64,000 nt of DNA from Pseudomonas sp. StFLB209 (GCF_000829415.1 NZ_AP014637.1:2554001-2618000); one strand, 5' to 3'. Shown: positions 47,357 through 62,312, counted from the first letter of the stretch. Numbers and translations: made by a program. Notes: generated by a model from the sequence alone, not told the origin.

Positions 47357-48166
47357 TTGCCGAGTTCATCAATCAAGGACTCTTCAGTCCTGCTGGTCCA
47401 GATTTCTGACAGTCATTTGTTCGCTGACGCGGACGGCACGCTGCTGGGCATGAAAACCCGCGAGGGGTTGCACAAGGTCATTGAGCAGGTGCAGGCCGAG
47501 CAACCGGCTATTGATCTGCTGTTGATGACCGGCGATTTGTCCCAGGACGGCTCACTGCAGTCGTATCAGGCGTTCCGGCAGATGAGCGAGGTGCTTGGCG
47601 CGCCGGTGCGCTGGCTGCCCGGTAACCATGACCACTGGCCACAGATGAGCGAAGCCGCGCAGGGCTGTGACGCCTTACAGCCGGTGACCGATGTCGGCCG
47701 CTGGCGGGTGACCATGCTCAACTCCGAGGTCGAAGGTTCGGTGTTCGGTTATCTGGAGGATGAACAACTCCAGTTACTGGAGCAGTCCTTGCGTGAGGCG
47801 CCTGAGCGCCATCATCTGGTTTGTCTGCATCATCATCCGGTCGCTATTGGTTGTGAATGGATGAAGCCGATCGGCCTGCATAACGCTGATGCGTTGTTCG
47901 CCGTGCTGGAGCGTTATCCCCAGGTCCGGGCGGTGCTCTGGGGGCATGTGCATCAGGAATTTGATCAAGTGCGTCAAGGCATTCGGCTGCTGGCCACGCC
48001 GTCGACCTGCATTCAGTTCGCACCGGGCAGCGTAGATTTTGCCCTTGATACCGCCGCGCCAGGCTATCGCTGGTTACGTCTGCATGACGACGGGCGGCTT
48101 GAGACCGGTGTTTCGCGGCTAGTCGGCGTACATTTCGAGGTTGATCTGTCCGGAACCGGCTATTGA
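47357..48166 (+). CDS. cpdA: 3',5'-cyclic-AMP phosphodiesterase
   Basis: Metallophosphoesterase that breaks down cAMP and so limits Vfr/CRP signalling. The 269-residue protein shows the five metal motifs in order: DSHLF, GDLSQDG, GNHDHW, HHHP and GHVHQEF. The start is a TTG at 47357 with GGGGGAGA 9 bases upstream; no ATG/GTG in frame gives the conserved N-terminus. Located in the nudF-parC run. Confidence 0.94.
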   Translation: MPSSSIKDSSVLLVQISDSHLFADADGTLLGMKTREGLHKVIEQVQAEQPAIDLLLMTGDLSQDGSLQSYQAFRQMSEVLGAPVRWLPGNHDHWPQMSEAAQGCDALQPVTDVGRWRVTMLNSEVEGSVFGYLEDEQLQLLEQSLREAPERHHLVCLHHHPVAIGCEWMKPIGLHNADALFAVLERYPQVRAVLWGHVHQEFDQVRQGIRLLATPSTCIQFAPGSVDFALDTAAPGYRWLRLHDDGRLETGVSRLVGVHFEVDLSGTGY

Positions 48167-48247
48167 AACATTTGCCGGTGCAGCTCCCGGGCCTTACTCC
48201 TGTAAACTGTGCGGCTTTAATCATGACGCGCAAACCGGAGCCAAGGC

Positions 48248-48841
48248 ATGACCGGCCATACCCCCGCACTCTTGTATATCCATGGCCTGAACAGCTCGGC
48301 CCTGTCGAAAAAGGCCACCTGGCTGGCGGCGCTGATGCATTCGCTGGGGCTGCAAGAGCGCTTGCGCGTGCCTGAACTGCACCATCATCCTCGCCAGGCG
48401 CTGGCCCAGCTTGAACAGGCCATTGAGGCGTTGGGCCGGCCATTACTGGTCGGCAGCTCGCTTGGCGGCTACTATGCGACCCATCTTGCGCAGCGTCACG
48501 GGCTCAAAGCGGTGCTGATCAACCCGGCGGTCAACCCGCACCAGTTGTTCGATGGCTATCTGGGCACTCAGCAGAACCTTTATACCGGACAGCGCTGGGA
48601 ACTGACCCTGGATCATATTCAGGCGTTGGCCGAGCTGGAGGTGCCTGCGCCAAATCAGCCGCAGGACATCCAGGTCTGGCTGCAGACCGGTGACCAGACC
48701 CTGGATTACCGCCGCGCCGCTGCGTTTTATGCTCAGTGCAAGCTGGATATTCGCGAAGGCGGGGACCACAGCTATCAAGGCTTTGAGGCGCGCATGCCCG
48801 AGTTGCTGGCGATAGCCGGTTTTGCTCAGACGCCGCTGTAA
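48248..48841 (+). CDS. yqiA: YqiA/YcfP family alpha/beta-fold hydrolase
   Basis: A 197-residue esterase-like protein. LLYIHGLNSSALSKKATWL carries the oxyanion-hole HG motif, LLVGSSLGGYYATHLA the nucleophile elbow with its serine (near residue 69) and GGDHSYQGFE the catalytic histidine. It sits between cpdA and parE, the usual place of yqiA. Physiological substrate unknown. Confidence 0.92.
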   Translation: MTGHTPALLYIHGLNSSALSKKATWLAALMHSLGLQERLRVPELHHHPRQALAQLEQAIEALGRPLLVGSSLGGYYATHLAQRHGLKAVLINPAVNPHQLFDGYLGTQQNLYTGQRWELTLDHIQALAELEVPAPNQPQDIQVWLQTGDQTLDYRRAAAFYAQCKLDIREGGDHSYQGFEARMPELLAIAGFAQTPL

Positions 48842-48909
48842 TCCGCCCGCCTGTCACCCCAGTGAAAGGCGCGCATGCAAATATGCAACATTTCATGAAC
48901 CATTGATGA

Positions 48910-54563
<5,654 letters not shown>

Positions 54564-54582
54564 GAATGATCGTTTGCGGTCA

Positions 54583-54610
54583 GCGATCTTCGTTCTGCCA
54601 TGAAGATCGC
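54583..54610 (+). terminator. Hairpin downstream of parC
   Basis: GCGATCTTC and GAAGATCGC form a perfect 9-bp stem with a 10-base loop, 20 bases after parC. No T run follows. The rest of the gap to the next gene start at 54743 holds no other recognisable feature. Confidence 0.4.
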
Positions 54611-54742
54611 CGCATAATCGCTGGAGTCACAGCGAATATTCACGGATGATATGGGGTCTTCAGGAGCAGGCGTGGCTCAATGCCTGCATGACCCTGATGC
54701 GTATTCAATTTTTGACCTGCCGAACGCAGGTTGGACGGGACG

Positions 54743-55444
54743 ATGAATCTTCTACGCCTTCCCATGATTTTGTTGGTGACGGGTGTGCTCGGCCTTGCCG
54801 GGTGCAGCGTGCATCAACCGGCTGCGCTCTACCAGCTCGACAGCGGTGAGCCAGGCCAGCCAAAGCAGGCTGCTGGGCTGGCAGTATTGCTGGGGCCGGT
54901 TTCGATTGCCGACTACCTGCAACGCGAAACCCTGCTGCAACGTCAGCCTGATGGCACGCTGACCGCGGCCGCCGATGGACGCTGGGCCGGTAACCTGTCT
55001 TCGGATATCGATCAACTGCTGTTGCGCCAGATTTCCTGGAAGCTCGACAGTCAGCGGGTGGTGTTGTCGCCCACGGTTGCCAACTTCACGCCGGACGTAC
55101 AGGTGCTGTTGTCCATCACCCGGCTGGACTCCGGTAGCAAGCAGCCGGCGATTCTCGATGCGCAGTGGCGCCTGCTCGACCGCAAGGGTAATGTCCGTGA
55201 CAGCCGCCTGGTGCACCTCGAAGAGGTCCACACTGGGACAACGGCTTCGCAGGTCAAGGCGCAGGGCATTCTGCTGCAGCGTCTGGCCGATCAGGTCAGC
55301 ACCGCCATCAAGCCAATTTCCTGGGCGCCGGTTGAGGAACCCAAGAAAACTGCGCCGGTGGTGCGTGCCAAGCCGCAGCCGGAAAAGCCCAAGATTCCAA
55401 TGGCATCGCCCATTCGAACCGATCTTGAAGTGTTCCGTTTCTAA
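54743..55444 (+). CDS. PqiC-like membrane-integrity lipoprotein
   Basis: A 233-residue lipoprotein of the PqiC / ABC-transport auxiliary family (DUF330). The signal peptide ends in the lipobox LAGC (GVLGLAGCSVHQ), followed by YQLDSG, a short linker and the family block VLLGPVSIADYLQRETLLQRQ. PqiC normally joins PqiA and PqiB at the outer membrane to carry lipids, but no pqiAB lies here. The ATG at 54743 follows GGACGGGACG; a TTG at 54731 is the alternative. It ends at a strong terminator. Confidence 0.85.
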   Translation: MNLLRLPMILLVTGVLGLAGCSVHQPAALYQLDSGEPGQPKQAAGLAVLLGPVSIADYLQRETLLQRQPDGTLTAAADGRWAGNLSSDIDQLLLRQISWKLDSQRVVLSPTVANFTPDVQVLLSITRLDSGSKQPAILDAQWRLLDRKGNVRDSRLVHLEEVHTGTTASQVKAQGILLQRLADQVSTAIKPISWAPVEEPKKTAPVVRAKPQPEKPKIPMASPIRTDLEVFRF

Positions 55445-55454
55445 AGACACGCAT

Positions 55455-55483
55455 AAAAAAACCGCGCCTGGCGCGGTTTTTTT
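55455..55483. terminator. Bidirectional rho-independent terminator
   Basis: AAAAAACCGCGCC/GGCGCGGTTTTTT is a perfect stem with A and T runs on its flanks, between the convergent PqiC-like and AhpA/YtjB-like genes. Confidence 0.9.
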
Positions 55484-55505
55484 ATCTCTGCAATCAGACC
55501 TTGTA

Positions 55506-57029
55506 TCAGACCTTGTGCGCGTCGTGCATGCGCGCCAATTGGCGTTCGAGCATCGACGGGTAGGGCTCCATCAGGCGTTCGACACAGCAGGCGCCTTCGG
55601 GGCTGGCGATCGGCCGGATGCGTGCGCGCTGGCGCAGCAGTTCGTCATCGTTTACCGAGCGCTCGACCAGCAGCAGGTTGCGGCTGTGTTGCGACAGGGC
55701 CAGAGCGTCTTGCGCCTTGTCGGTCAGCAGCAGATCGATCTGGCTCAGGCCCGCCACCCCGTCACTCAAGGTCAGGCCCAGTTGCAGTTGCAGGGTGATG
55801 CCGCTGTCGGCGACTTCGATCTGCAGGGCATGGCTCAGGGCGCGCAGCAGCTCGCCACAGCAGATTGCATTGGTGAGGTAATCCTCGCCGCTGGTCTGGG
55901 TGTGGAACAGCATGAGGGTGCTGCCGTCGTTCAAGGTGTGCAGCTCGCCGTCATACAGTGACGTGGCCTGGTCCAGGCAGTCGCGATAGCGCTGCAGCAG
56001 GTCGGTCAGCCGTGCTTTGGGCAGGCGGCGAAGTTGGTCCTGGCCGCCCAGTTGCACGGCAAGAATTGCGCTGTACTGCGGCTCGCTGGGCGCTGCGGCA
56101 GGTACTGGCAAGGACGCAACCGGGCGGGCGACGGGAGTGGAGTTATCGCGCAGGTCGGCGAACGGGTCTTCTTCGTCTTCGAGGTCTTCCTCGGCCACCA
56201 CGCGTCTCGGCGCAGCAGCGGCTGGCAGGCGCGGCCGGGCCGGTTCGGCAACCTGGCTGCGCGGCTCGGGCTCGTCGTGCTCTTCGAGATCTTCGTCGAA
56301 CAGTTCGGGCTCAGGGATCGGCTCAGGCTCTGGTATCGGCGGGGCGAACGAGGTGCGTAGCTGGCGGGCCAGATCGCCCACCTCATCCTGGCGCTCGGTG
56401 CCTGGGGTGTAGGGGTCGATATCCCTTAGCCACAGGCGCAGTTGCAGCAGCGGGGTCGAGATATGCCGGCCCAGGCGCAGGCTCAGGGCCAGGGCCAACG
56501 CAAGCAGGATGCCGGCCAGGATGCCCATGCTCTGCAGGCTGATGGTCATCGGCTGCTGGAACTGCGACATGTCCAGGCTGATCCGCAGATGCCCCGCCAT
56601 GACGTCCTGGAAGGTGATCTTGATCTCGTACAGCCCCTGGGTTTCACCCAGCAGGCTGTTTTTCGGGCGCTGCCCGGCTTCGGCGAGGATGCGGTTGTCG
56701 ACGCTGTAGATCGCCGCGTGGGCCACCAGCGGGTTTTTCACCAGATTGCCGAGCAACACGTTGAGGCTGAGGATGTCGTTGGACACCAGCAGTTCGGTCG
56801 CCGAGCTGGCTGTCTGGATGGTCAGGGACTGTCCCAGCGCGTCTGCCTGCTCGTGCATGGCCTGTTTGAACTGCAAGCCCATCACGCCGGCATAGATCAC
56901 CAATGCCAGAGCCACGAGAATCACGTTGTGGCTGGCAATACGCAGGGCGATCGGTACGCGGCGATGACGCAGGGCACGGAAGATCAACAGGAAGAAGTTA
57001 TCGGTCTTGATAGGCGTGGGCCGGTTCAC
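55506..57029 (-). CDS. AhpA/YtjB family membrane protein with a cyclase-like C-terminal domain
   Basis: A 507-residue membrane protein beside serB, where E. coli has smp (ytjB). Residues 20-200 hold an N-terminal helix, a periplasmic domain (LGQSLTIQTASSATELLVSNDILSL...) and a second helix (GILAGILLALALALSL), then a linker rich in Pro, Glu and Asp (about 245-310). The C-terminal part (about 325-470) resembles a class III nucleotide-cyclase fold: ILAVQLGGQDQLRRL, LLQRYRDCLDQATSLYDGELHTLNDGSTLMLF. The acidic metal residues are absent (Q and N in their places), so it is probably not a cyclase. The GTG at 57029 fits the family start MNRPTPIKTDNFF. Confidence 0.85.
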   Translation of the reverse strand: MNRPTPIKTDNFFLLIFRALRHRRVPIALRIASHNVILVALALVIYAGVMGLQFKQAMHEQADALGQSLTIQTASSATELLVSNDILSLNVLLGNLVKNPLVAHAAIYSVDNRILAEAGQRPKNSLLGETQGLYEIKITFQDVMAGHLRISLDMSQFQQPMTISLQSMGILAGILLALALALSLRLGRHISTPLLQLRLWLRDIDPYTPGTERQDEVGDLARQLRTSFAPPIPEPEPIPEPELFDEDLEEHDEPEPRSQVAEPARPRLPAAAAPRRVVAEEDLEDEEDPFADLRDNSTPVARPVASLPVPAAAPSEPQYSAILAVQLGGQDQLRRLPKARLTDLLQRYRDCLDQATSLYDGELHTLNDGSTLMLFHTQTSGEDYLTNAICCGELLRALSHALQIEVADSGITLQLQLGLTLSDGVAGLSQIDLLLTDKAQDALALSQHSRNLLLVERSVNDDELLRQRARIRPIASPEGACCVERLMEPYPSMLERQLARMHDAHKV

Positions 57030-57163
57030 TGAGCGCGGCTCTTTCGATAATGAAGTTGCCGCGCAGTATAGCGAGCGGCCCAGACGTGGCAAAGCGCTGG
57101 CTGTGCCCGATGGTCACTGAAAGCGGGTAGAATGCGGTTTTTTTCCACCTGCGGGGGTGCGCC

Positions 57164-58378
57164 TTGCGCGAAATCGTCCTGATCAACATTACTGGTGAAG
57201 ACCGTCCCGGTCTCACTGCGGCCATTACCGGCGTCCTCGCCCAGGGTGGCGTGAACATTCTCGATATTGGTCAGGCTGTGATCCATGACACCCTGTCGTT
57301 TGGCATTCTGGTCGAAATCCCGGGCACCGACGAAGGCTCATCGGTCCTCAAAGACGTGTTGTTCACCGCCTACAAGCTCGACCAGCAGGTGCGCTTCACT
57401 GCCGTGTCGGAACAGGACTACCAGCGTTGGGTTGAAGGCCAGGGCAAGGCGCGGCACATCGTGACCCTGCTGACCCGCAAGGTCACGGCCGAGCAGTTAC
57501 AGTGTGTCAGCTCGATTACCGCCCGTTACGGGCTCAATATTGACCATATCGACCGTTTGTCCGGGCGTATGCCGCTCGACACCCCGGCGGATCAGGGCAA
57601 GGGTTGCATCGAGTTTTCGGTGCGCGGCGAACCGGCGGACCTCAAGGCCATGCAGGCCGAGTTTCTCAGTGTTGCTCAGGCGCTGAATGTCGACATCGCG
57701 TTCCAGCAAGACTCGCTGTTCCGGCGTAATCGGCGCCTGGCCGTGTTCGACATGGACTCGACCCTGATCGAAGCCGAAGTCATCGACGAACTGGCCAAAG
57801 CCGCCGGCGTGGGTGAGCAGGTTTCGGAAATCACCGAGCGGGCCATGCGCGGCGAACTGGATTTTCGCGCCAGTTTCAAAGAGCGTCTGGCGCTGCTCAA
57901 AGGCCTGGATGTCAGCGTGCTCGACGAAATCGGCGCTTCGCTGCGTCTGACCGAGGGTGCCGAAACGCTGTTCGCGGAACTCAAACGGCTGGGCTACAAA
58001 ACCGCGATTCTGTCGGGCGGCTTTACCTACTTTGCCCGTCAATTGCAGGAAAAGCTTGGCATCGACTATGTATTTGCCAACGAACTGCAAGTTGAGGATG
58101 GCCGGGTCACCGGTGTGGCCGTCGAGCCTGTCGTCGATGCGCAGCGCAAGGCTGACCTGCTGCGCGAGCTGGCGCACAAGGAAGGCTTGAGCCTGGAGCA
58201 GACCATCGCCGTGGGCGACGGTGCCAATGACCTGCCGATGTTGGCCATTGCCGGTCTGGGCGTGGCATTTCGTGCCAAACCGTTGGTCAAACAATCGGCC
58301 AAACAGGCCATCTCGACCCTGGGGCTGGATGGGGTTCTCTACCTGCTGGGCTTGCGCGACCGCGAAGGGCGTAACTGA
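57164..58378 (+). CDS. serB: Phosphoserine phosphatase
   Basis: Final step of serine synthesis. The 404-residue protein has two N-terminal ACT-like domains (about 1-170) and a HAD phosphatase domain with motif 1 VFDMDSTLIEAEVIDELAK (nucleophile Asp near 196), motif 2 serine in AILSGGF and motif 4 GDGANDLPML. The start is a TTG at 57164, since MREIVLINITGEDRPGL is the conserved beginning and no ATG/GTG is available. In P. aeruginosa fimX would follow; here the next gene is the FimW-like one. Confidence 0.96.
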   Translation: MREIVLINITGEDRPGLTAAITGVLAQGGVNILDIGQAVIHDTLSFGILVEIPGTDEGSSVLKDVLFTAYKLDQQVRFTAVSEQDYQRWVEGQGKARHIVTLLTRKVTAEQLQCVSSITARYGLNIDHIDRLSGRMPLDTPADQGKGCIEFSVRGEPADLKAMQAEFLSVAQALNVDIAFQQDSLFRRNRRLAVFDMDSTLIEAEVIDELAKAAGVGEQVSEITERAMRGELDFRASFKERLALLKGLDVSVLDEIGASLRLTEGAETLFAELKRLGYKTAILSGGFTYFARQLQEKLGIDYVFANELQVEDGRVTGVAVEPVVDAQRKADLLRELAHKEGLSLEQTIAVGDGANDLPMLAIAGLGVAFRAKPLVKQSAKQAISTLGLDGVLYLLGLRDREGRN

Positions 58379-58445
58379 GGCGGGCTTGAGGTCAAGGGCT
58401 TTGGCGGCGAAGGTGGCTGAGCGATCTTCGCTGCTGAAGCAGCGC

Positions 58446-60224
58446 CTACAGGCTGCCCCACAACGATTCGAACTCTTCCCCGATCTTTTTCTCGGGCGCC
58501 GCTGATTTCGGCGCCTCGAAGACCTGATATTCAAACTGGTTGTAGCTGGCGCTAGCAATATGCCGGGTTTTAAGCGCTGCGCGCTTTTCTTCGCCATTGA
58601 TGTTGATCAGTACTTTGCTGTCTTCCTTGAACGGCAGACGTGGCGCCAGCATCAAGGGCGGTTTGCTCATGGCGCGCACCTCCGGCAGCATCAGGCTGCG
58701 CAGGTACTGGCTGTTCTGCTCTTCACGGATCAATTGCATGCCGCATGGCTGGGCAAATGGAGCGATCAGTTCAATCCCCATCTGGGTACCGCCGCTGCGT
58801 ACCTGGCGTACCCAGCGCACGATGGCGATACTCCAGTTTTGCGCGCTTTCGTCCTGAATGCCGACCAGCTCACCGGCTTGCAGTTGAGTTGGCACTTCTT
58901 TGTGCCAGGCCAGGCAATAACCCCCCGGGCTGTGATTGACGATGCTTAGCTCGAACATCGGAAAGTCGTGTTGCGCGTTGCCGGGGTCATGGTCGGCGTC
59001 GACCTGCGGGTATTCGATTTCCTCGAACGGCAGCAAAGTCGACGAGGTGCCGCCACGGTGGGCATCAAACGCCTGCGACCATGGGTCGTCACTGTTCTCA
59101 TTGGCGACCTTGAGGGTGAAGTCGGCGGCCTGGATCACGGCGGGCAACTGCAGCAGTTCGCTGAACGACTTCTTGCCGGCCAGGTAGTAATGCAGGGCGC
59201 TCATGCCGATGCAGATCTTCAGCGTGCCGTGCCCGGCCATGCGCTGGAAGGTGCGCTCGGCGACATCACCCCAGGCGGCTGCCAGATGCTGGATCAGGTC
59301 TGTGCTGACGCCCGGCGGTACGCTCAGGCCGGATTGCGAGCGTTGTTCGGCGGGCAGCTCCAAATACTGCTCCAGGGCCACGGCCAGGGCCAGCGGGTTG
59401 ATACCCAGCAGGCGCGGCAGCAGCTGCTCATCGAACAGGGTGCGATACAGCGGCGGCTTGTCGGCGGCTGGATCCAGGGCGAACAACGTGCCTGGTTCGT
59501 TGGCTGCCTGCAGTTTGACCATGCTGCTCCAGGCCTCAAGCACTTCGCCCAGCTTGCCAATATTGAGCTGGCGCATCTGGTTGCAGCGTGAGCTGCCCAT
59601 CATCAGCGAGATGATGTAGGTCTGCTCAATGCTCAACTTGCGAACATGGACGGCCTGTGGCTCGTTGACCGGCACCTGGTGCAACTGATACTGGCGGGCG
59701 ATCTGATAGATCTGGTGCAGCTCAAGCCACAGCCCGTCCTGCACCGGGCAATACAGCTGGCTGGCGCGAATCAGCGGGCCGTTCAGGCAATGCGCAGCAC
59801 GTTGCAGCGCAGTGGTCAGCAACGTGCTGTTTTCGCGCGTGTAGCGCGGCGCGATGCTGTTGATAATCAGCTTATAGCCGGTGGCCAGGTGGTTCTGCAG
59901 CGCCTGGCACAGGTTGGCGACCTTGCGCGGGCGCTCGTCCAGAACGATGGCTTGGTTGAGGAAGTGGCGCTCCAGGTGCTTGCAGACGAAATAGACCTCC
60001 GGACGCAGCTCTTCGAGCAGCAGCAGGCGGTTATCGCTGGAGGTCAGCAACTGGTTGAGTTCGCTCAAGCCCTGATACAGCTGGCGGGCCATTTCGCCCA
60101 GGTTTGCCTTGGGCAGGGTCGAGATCCAGCGTTTCAGGTCGCGGGGGTTGGCTTCACAGAATGTCAGGCTCGACTGAGTCGGCGTAGAAACGCGCAACAG
60201 CAGCGGAAAGCTCATATTACTCAT
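58446..60224 (-). CDS. fimW: FimW-like PilZ-domain protein
   Basis: A 592-residue protein placed as PA4958 (FimW), a c-di-GMP-binding protein that marks poles during surface attachment. A long helical N-terminal region (about 1-400) has no recognisable fold from sequence alone. The C-terminal PilZ domain shows the N-x-S-x-x-G motif in SIVNHSPGGYCL near residue 430, but no R-x3-R precedes it. AWSSMV and QLIREEQNSQYLR lie elsewhere in the protein. The start ATG at 60224 follows GGGAG. The fimX gene that neighbours it in P. aeruginosa is absent here. Confidence 0.8.
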   Translation of the reverse strand: MSNMSFPLLLRVSTPTQSSLTFCEANPRDLKRWISTLPKANLGEMARQLYQGLSELNQLLTSSDNRLLLLEELRPEVYFVCKHLERHFLNQAIVLDERPRKVANLCQALQNHLATGYKLIINSIAPRYTRENSTLLTTALQRAAHCLNGPLIRASQLYCPVQDGLWLELHQIYQIARQYQLHQVPVNEPQAVHVRKLSIEQTYIISLMMGSSRCNQMRQLNIGKLGEVLEAWSSMVKLQAANEPGTLFALDPAADKPPLYRTLFDEQLLPRLLGINPLALAVALEQYLELPAEQRSQSGLSVPPGVSTDLIQHLAAAWGDVAERTFQRMAGHGTLKICIGMSALHYYLAGKKSFSELLQLPAVIQAADFTLKVANENSDDPWSQAFDAHRGGTSSTLLPFEEIEYPQVDADHDPGNAQHDFPMFELSIVNHSPGGYCLAWHKEVPTQLQAGELVGIQDESAQNWSIAIVRWVRQVRSGGTQMGIELIAPFAQPCGMQLIREEQNSQYLRSLMLPEVRAMSKPPLMLAPRLPFKEDSKVLININGEEKRAALKTRHIASASYNQFEYQVFEAPKSAAPEKKIGEEFESLWGSL

Positions 60225-60447
60225 GTGACAGGCAACTCCCTCGTGTTGATGGCCTGAACGGTGGCGTCAGATTGATAAGGTGCCAATGCGTCGAGGGGGG
60301 AGAGCGCTGGGCAATATCAATAGACTGCGAAGTGTCCTACAACACCGATGGGTCGACTTTAACAGCATCGGCCTGCGCCCGCAGCTTAATCTGGCACAGG
60401 GCCATGACCTTATGATTAATCCCGCCGCAATAGGTTGCATGGACACC

Positions 60448-60479
60448 GCTGCCGGCCAGGCACGATCCTGGCCGGCAGC
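60448..60479. terminator. Strong hairpin after psd
   Basis: GCTGCCGGCCAGG/CCTGGCCGGCAGC is a perfect 13-bp stem with a 6-base loop, placed 6 bases after the psd stop. A clear T run is missing, but the stem is stable enough to end or protect the psd transcript. The rest of the 260-base gap to the fimW-like start shows no other feature. Confidence 0.55.
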
Positions 60480-60484
60480 CACGA

Positions 60485-61348
60485 TCACGCCTGGTCGGCG
60501 CGACCCAGAGCCTGGCCCATGCGTACCGCTGAGCCGGCCGTCAGGGTTTCGGCCCATTTCACCTGCTCAGGGCCGAACAGTACGATGGCTGTGGAGCCCA
60601 GCTTGAAACGGCCCATTTCGGCGCCTTTTTCCAGCTGGATTGGCGCCCGTGCCGCTTCGTCGTAGCGCACGCTCTTGAGCTGGCGCTTGGGTGGCGTGAC
60701 CAGGCCTGCCCAGACAGTTTCTACCGACGCTACGATCATCGCGCCGACCAGCACTACTGCCATCGGGCCGCGTTCGGTGTCGAATACGCAGACTACCCGC
60801 TCGTTACGGGCGAACAGCTCAGGTACGTTTTCGGCGGTGGTCTGGTTGACCGAGAAAATGCGCCCTGGCACATAGACCATCTCGCGCAGGGTGCCGGCCA
60901 GTGGCATATGAACGCGATGGTAATCCTTGGGCGACAGATAGACGGTGGCGAACTGACCGCCCATGAACGGCGCAGACAGCAGCGGATCGCCGCCAAGCAG
61001 CTCCAGCACGCTGAAACTGTGGCCCTTGGCCTGGAAAATCCGGCCTTGTTCGATCGGACCCAACTGGCTGATGGCGCCGTCGGCCGGGCACAGGATTGCC
61101 CCGGGGGTGTCGTCCAGAGGGCGAGCATCGGGTTTCAGTGCGCGTGTGAAAAACGCGTTGAAGTTTTCATAGGCCGTCAGGTCTTCGACTTGGGCCTGAG
61201 ACATGTCTACCTGATAGCGGCGGGCGAACCAGGCGGTGAATGCGTTCTTGAACCAGCTCACCTTGCATTCGGCCACACAGCCAGCCAGGCGTGACAGCAG
61301 GTGGTGGGGCAGCAGGTACTGGCTCAGGATAAACAGACGCTCTTTCAT
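60485..61348 (-). CDS. psd: Phosphatidylserine decarboxylase proenzyme
   Basis: Makes phosphatidylethanolamine; self-cleaves to a pyruvoyl enzyme at the GST site, here FKLGSTAIVLFG near residue 252. The 287-residue length, the opening KERLFILSQYLLPHHLLSRLAG and the block HSFSVLELLGGDP are typical. A start ATG at 61348 lies after a weak upstream site. It is followed (downstream on the minus strand) by a strong hairpin and preceded by the rhodanese gene with its own hairpin. Confidence 0.96.
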   Translation of the reverse strand: MKERLFILSQYLLPHHLLSRLAGCVAECKVSWFKNAFTAWFARRYQVDMSQAQVEDLTAYENFNAFFTRALKPDARPLDDTPGAILCPADGAISQLGPIEQGRIFQAKGHSFSVLELLGGDPLLSAPFMGGQFATVYLSPKDYHRVHMPLAGTLREMVYVPGRIFSVNQTTAENVPELFARNERVVCVFDTERGPMAVVLVGAMIVASVETVWAGLVTPPKRQLKSVRYDEAARAPIQLEKGAEMGRFKLGSTAIVLFGPEQVKWAETLTAGSAVRMGQALGRADQA

Positions 61349-61371
61349 TGATATTCCTAACAGCTTGATGG

Positions 61372-61390
61372 GGCCTGCGCGGGGCAGGCC
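61372..61390 (-). terminator. Hairpin after rhdA
   Basis: GGCCTGC/GCAGGCC is a perfect 7-bp stem with a 5-base loop in the 48-base gap between rhdA and psd, on the 3' side of rhdA. Confidence 0.5.
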
Positions 61391-61396
61391 GTAGGT

Positions 61397-62212
61397 TCAT
61401 TGCTCCACAGGCGTGTCGGGGTGGTTGCCCCATTCGCTCCAGGAGCCGGCATAGGCCTTGACTCGCGGGTAGCCCAGTGCTTTGGCGGCCAGATAGGTAA
61501 AGCCTGAGCGGCGATGGCTCTGGCAGTGGGTGATGATTTCCTTGTCCGGGGTGATACCCAGTGCTTCCAGGGTCTGGCGCAGATCGGTACGAATGCGCAG
61601 CTGACGCTCTTTGTCCATGCCAGCGGTCCACTCGAAGTTGATCGCGCCGGGAATGTGTCCGCCTTTGGCCGCCAGCACTTTGCTGCCGGTAAATTCCTCG
61701 GGCCCGCGGGCATCCCAGATCGCAAGATCGGCAGCACCCAGGCGGCTCTGCAGGTATTCGCGGGTGGCGGTGGGCGCGCTTTGCAGGCTCAGGCTCACTG
61801 CGCTGTGGCGGGTGGGCGATGCTTCACTGGACAGCGGCAGCCCGGCGGCCTCCCAGGCCAGCAGTCCGCCATTGAGGTAGTGGTAGCGGGAGTGGCCGAT
61901 GACGTCCAGCAGCCAGATAAACCGCCCGGCCCAGCCACCGCCTTCATCGTCGTAGACCACGTATACCGCATCGCTGCGGTGCCCCAGTTCGCCGAACAGG
62001 CGCTCCAGATCGCTCAGCGCGGGCGCAAGGCCCGGAGCGGGAGGCTGGCCCAGCTGGGTGCGCTTGGGCTCTATGAAACAGGCGCCGGGAATGTGTCCTG
62101 CGTCATAGCGGGCCTGATTGGTCAGATCGACAAGGATCAGCTCCGGCGCCTCCAGGCGAGGCTGCAGGTCACTGGCTTCAATAACCAGTGGCAAGTCGTT
62201 AAACACGGACAT
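61397..62212 (-). CDS. rhdA: Thiosulfate sulfurtransferase (rhodanese)
   Basis: Two-domain rhodanese of 271 residues. The C-terminal domain has the active-site cysteine at residue 230 in CQSHRRSG, close to the CQTHHRSG type of Azotobacter RhdA; the N-terminal domain lacks a catalytic cysteine, as normal. Other blocks are YDAGHIPGACFIEP and VYDDEGGGWAGRF. Position matches PA4956. It may supply sulfur for FeS or thio-cofactor chemistry. Confidence 0.95.
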   Translation of the reverse strand: MSVFNDLPLVIEASDLQPRLEAPELILVDLTNQARYDAGHIPGACFIEPKRTQLGQPPAPGLAPALSDLERLFGELGHRSDAVYVVYDDEGGGWAGRFIWLLDVIGHSRYHYLNGGLLAWEAAGLPLSSEASPTRHSAVSLSLQSAPTATREYLQSRLGAADLAIWDARGPEEFTGSKVLAAKGGHIPGAINFEWTAGMDKERQLRIRTDLRQTLEALGITPDKEIITHCQSHRRSGFTYLAAKALGYPRVKAYAGSWSEWGNHPDTPVEQ

Positions 62213-62312
62213 TTCCAGCCTCCCTTCATGAGCAAAGGCGTGGATTGTAGCCCAGAGCCGGAAAGGCCTGCACGCCGATAAGACAGTCTGAACCTGTCAG
62301 CCCCGCCAGCGA

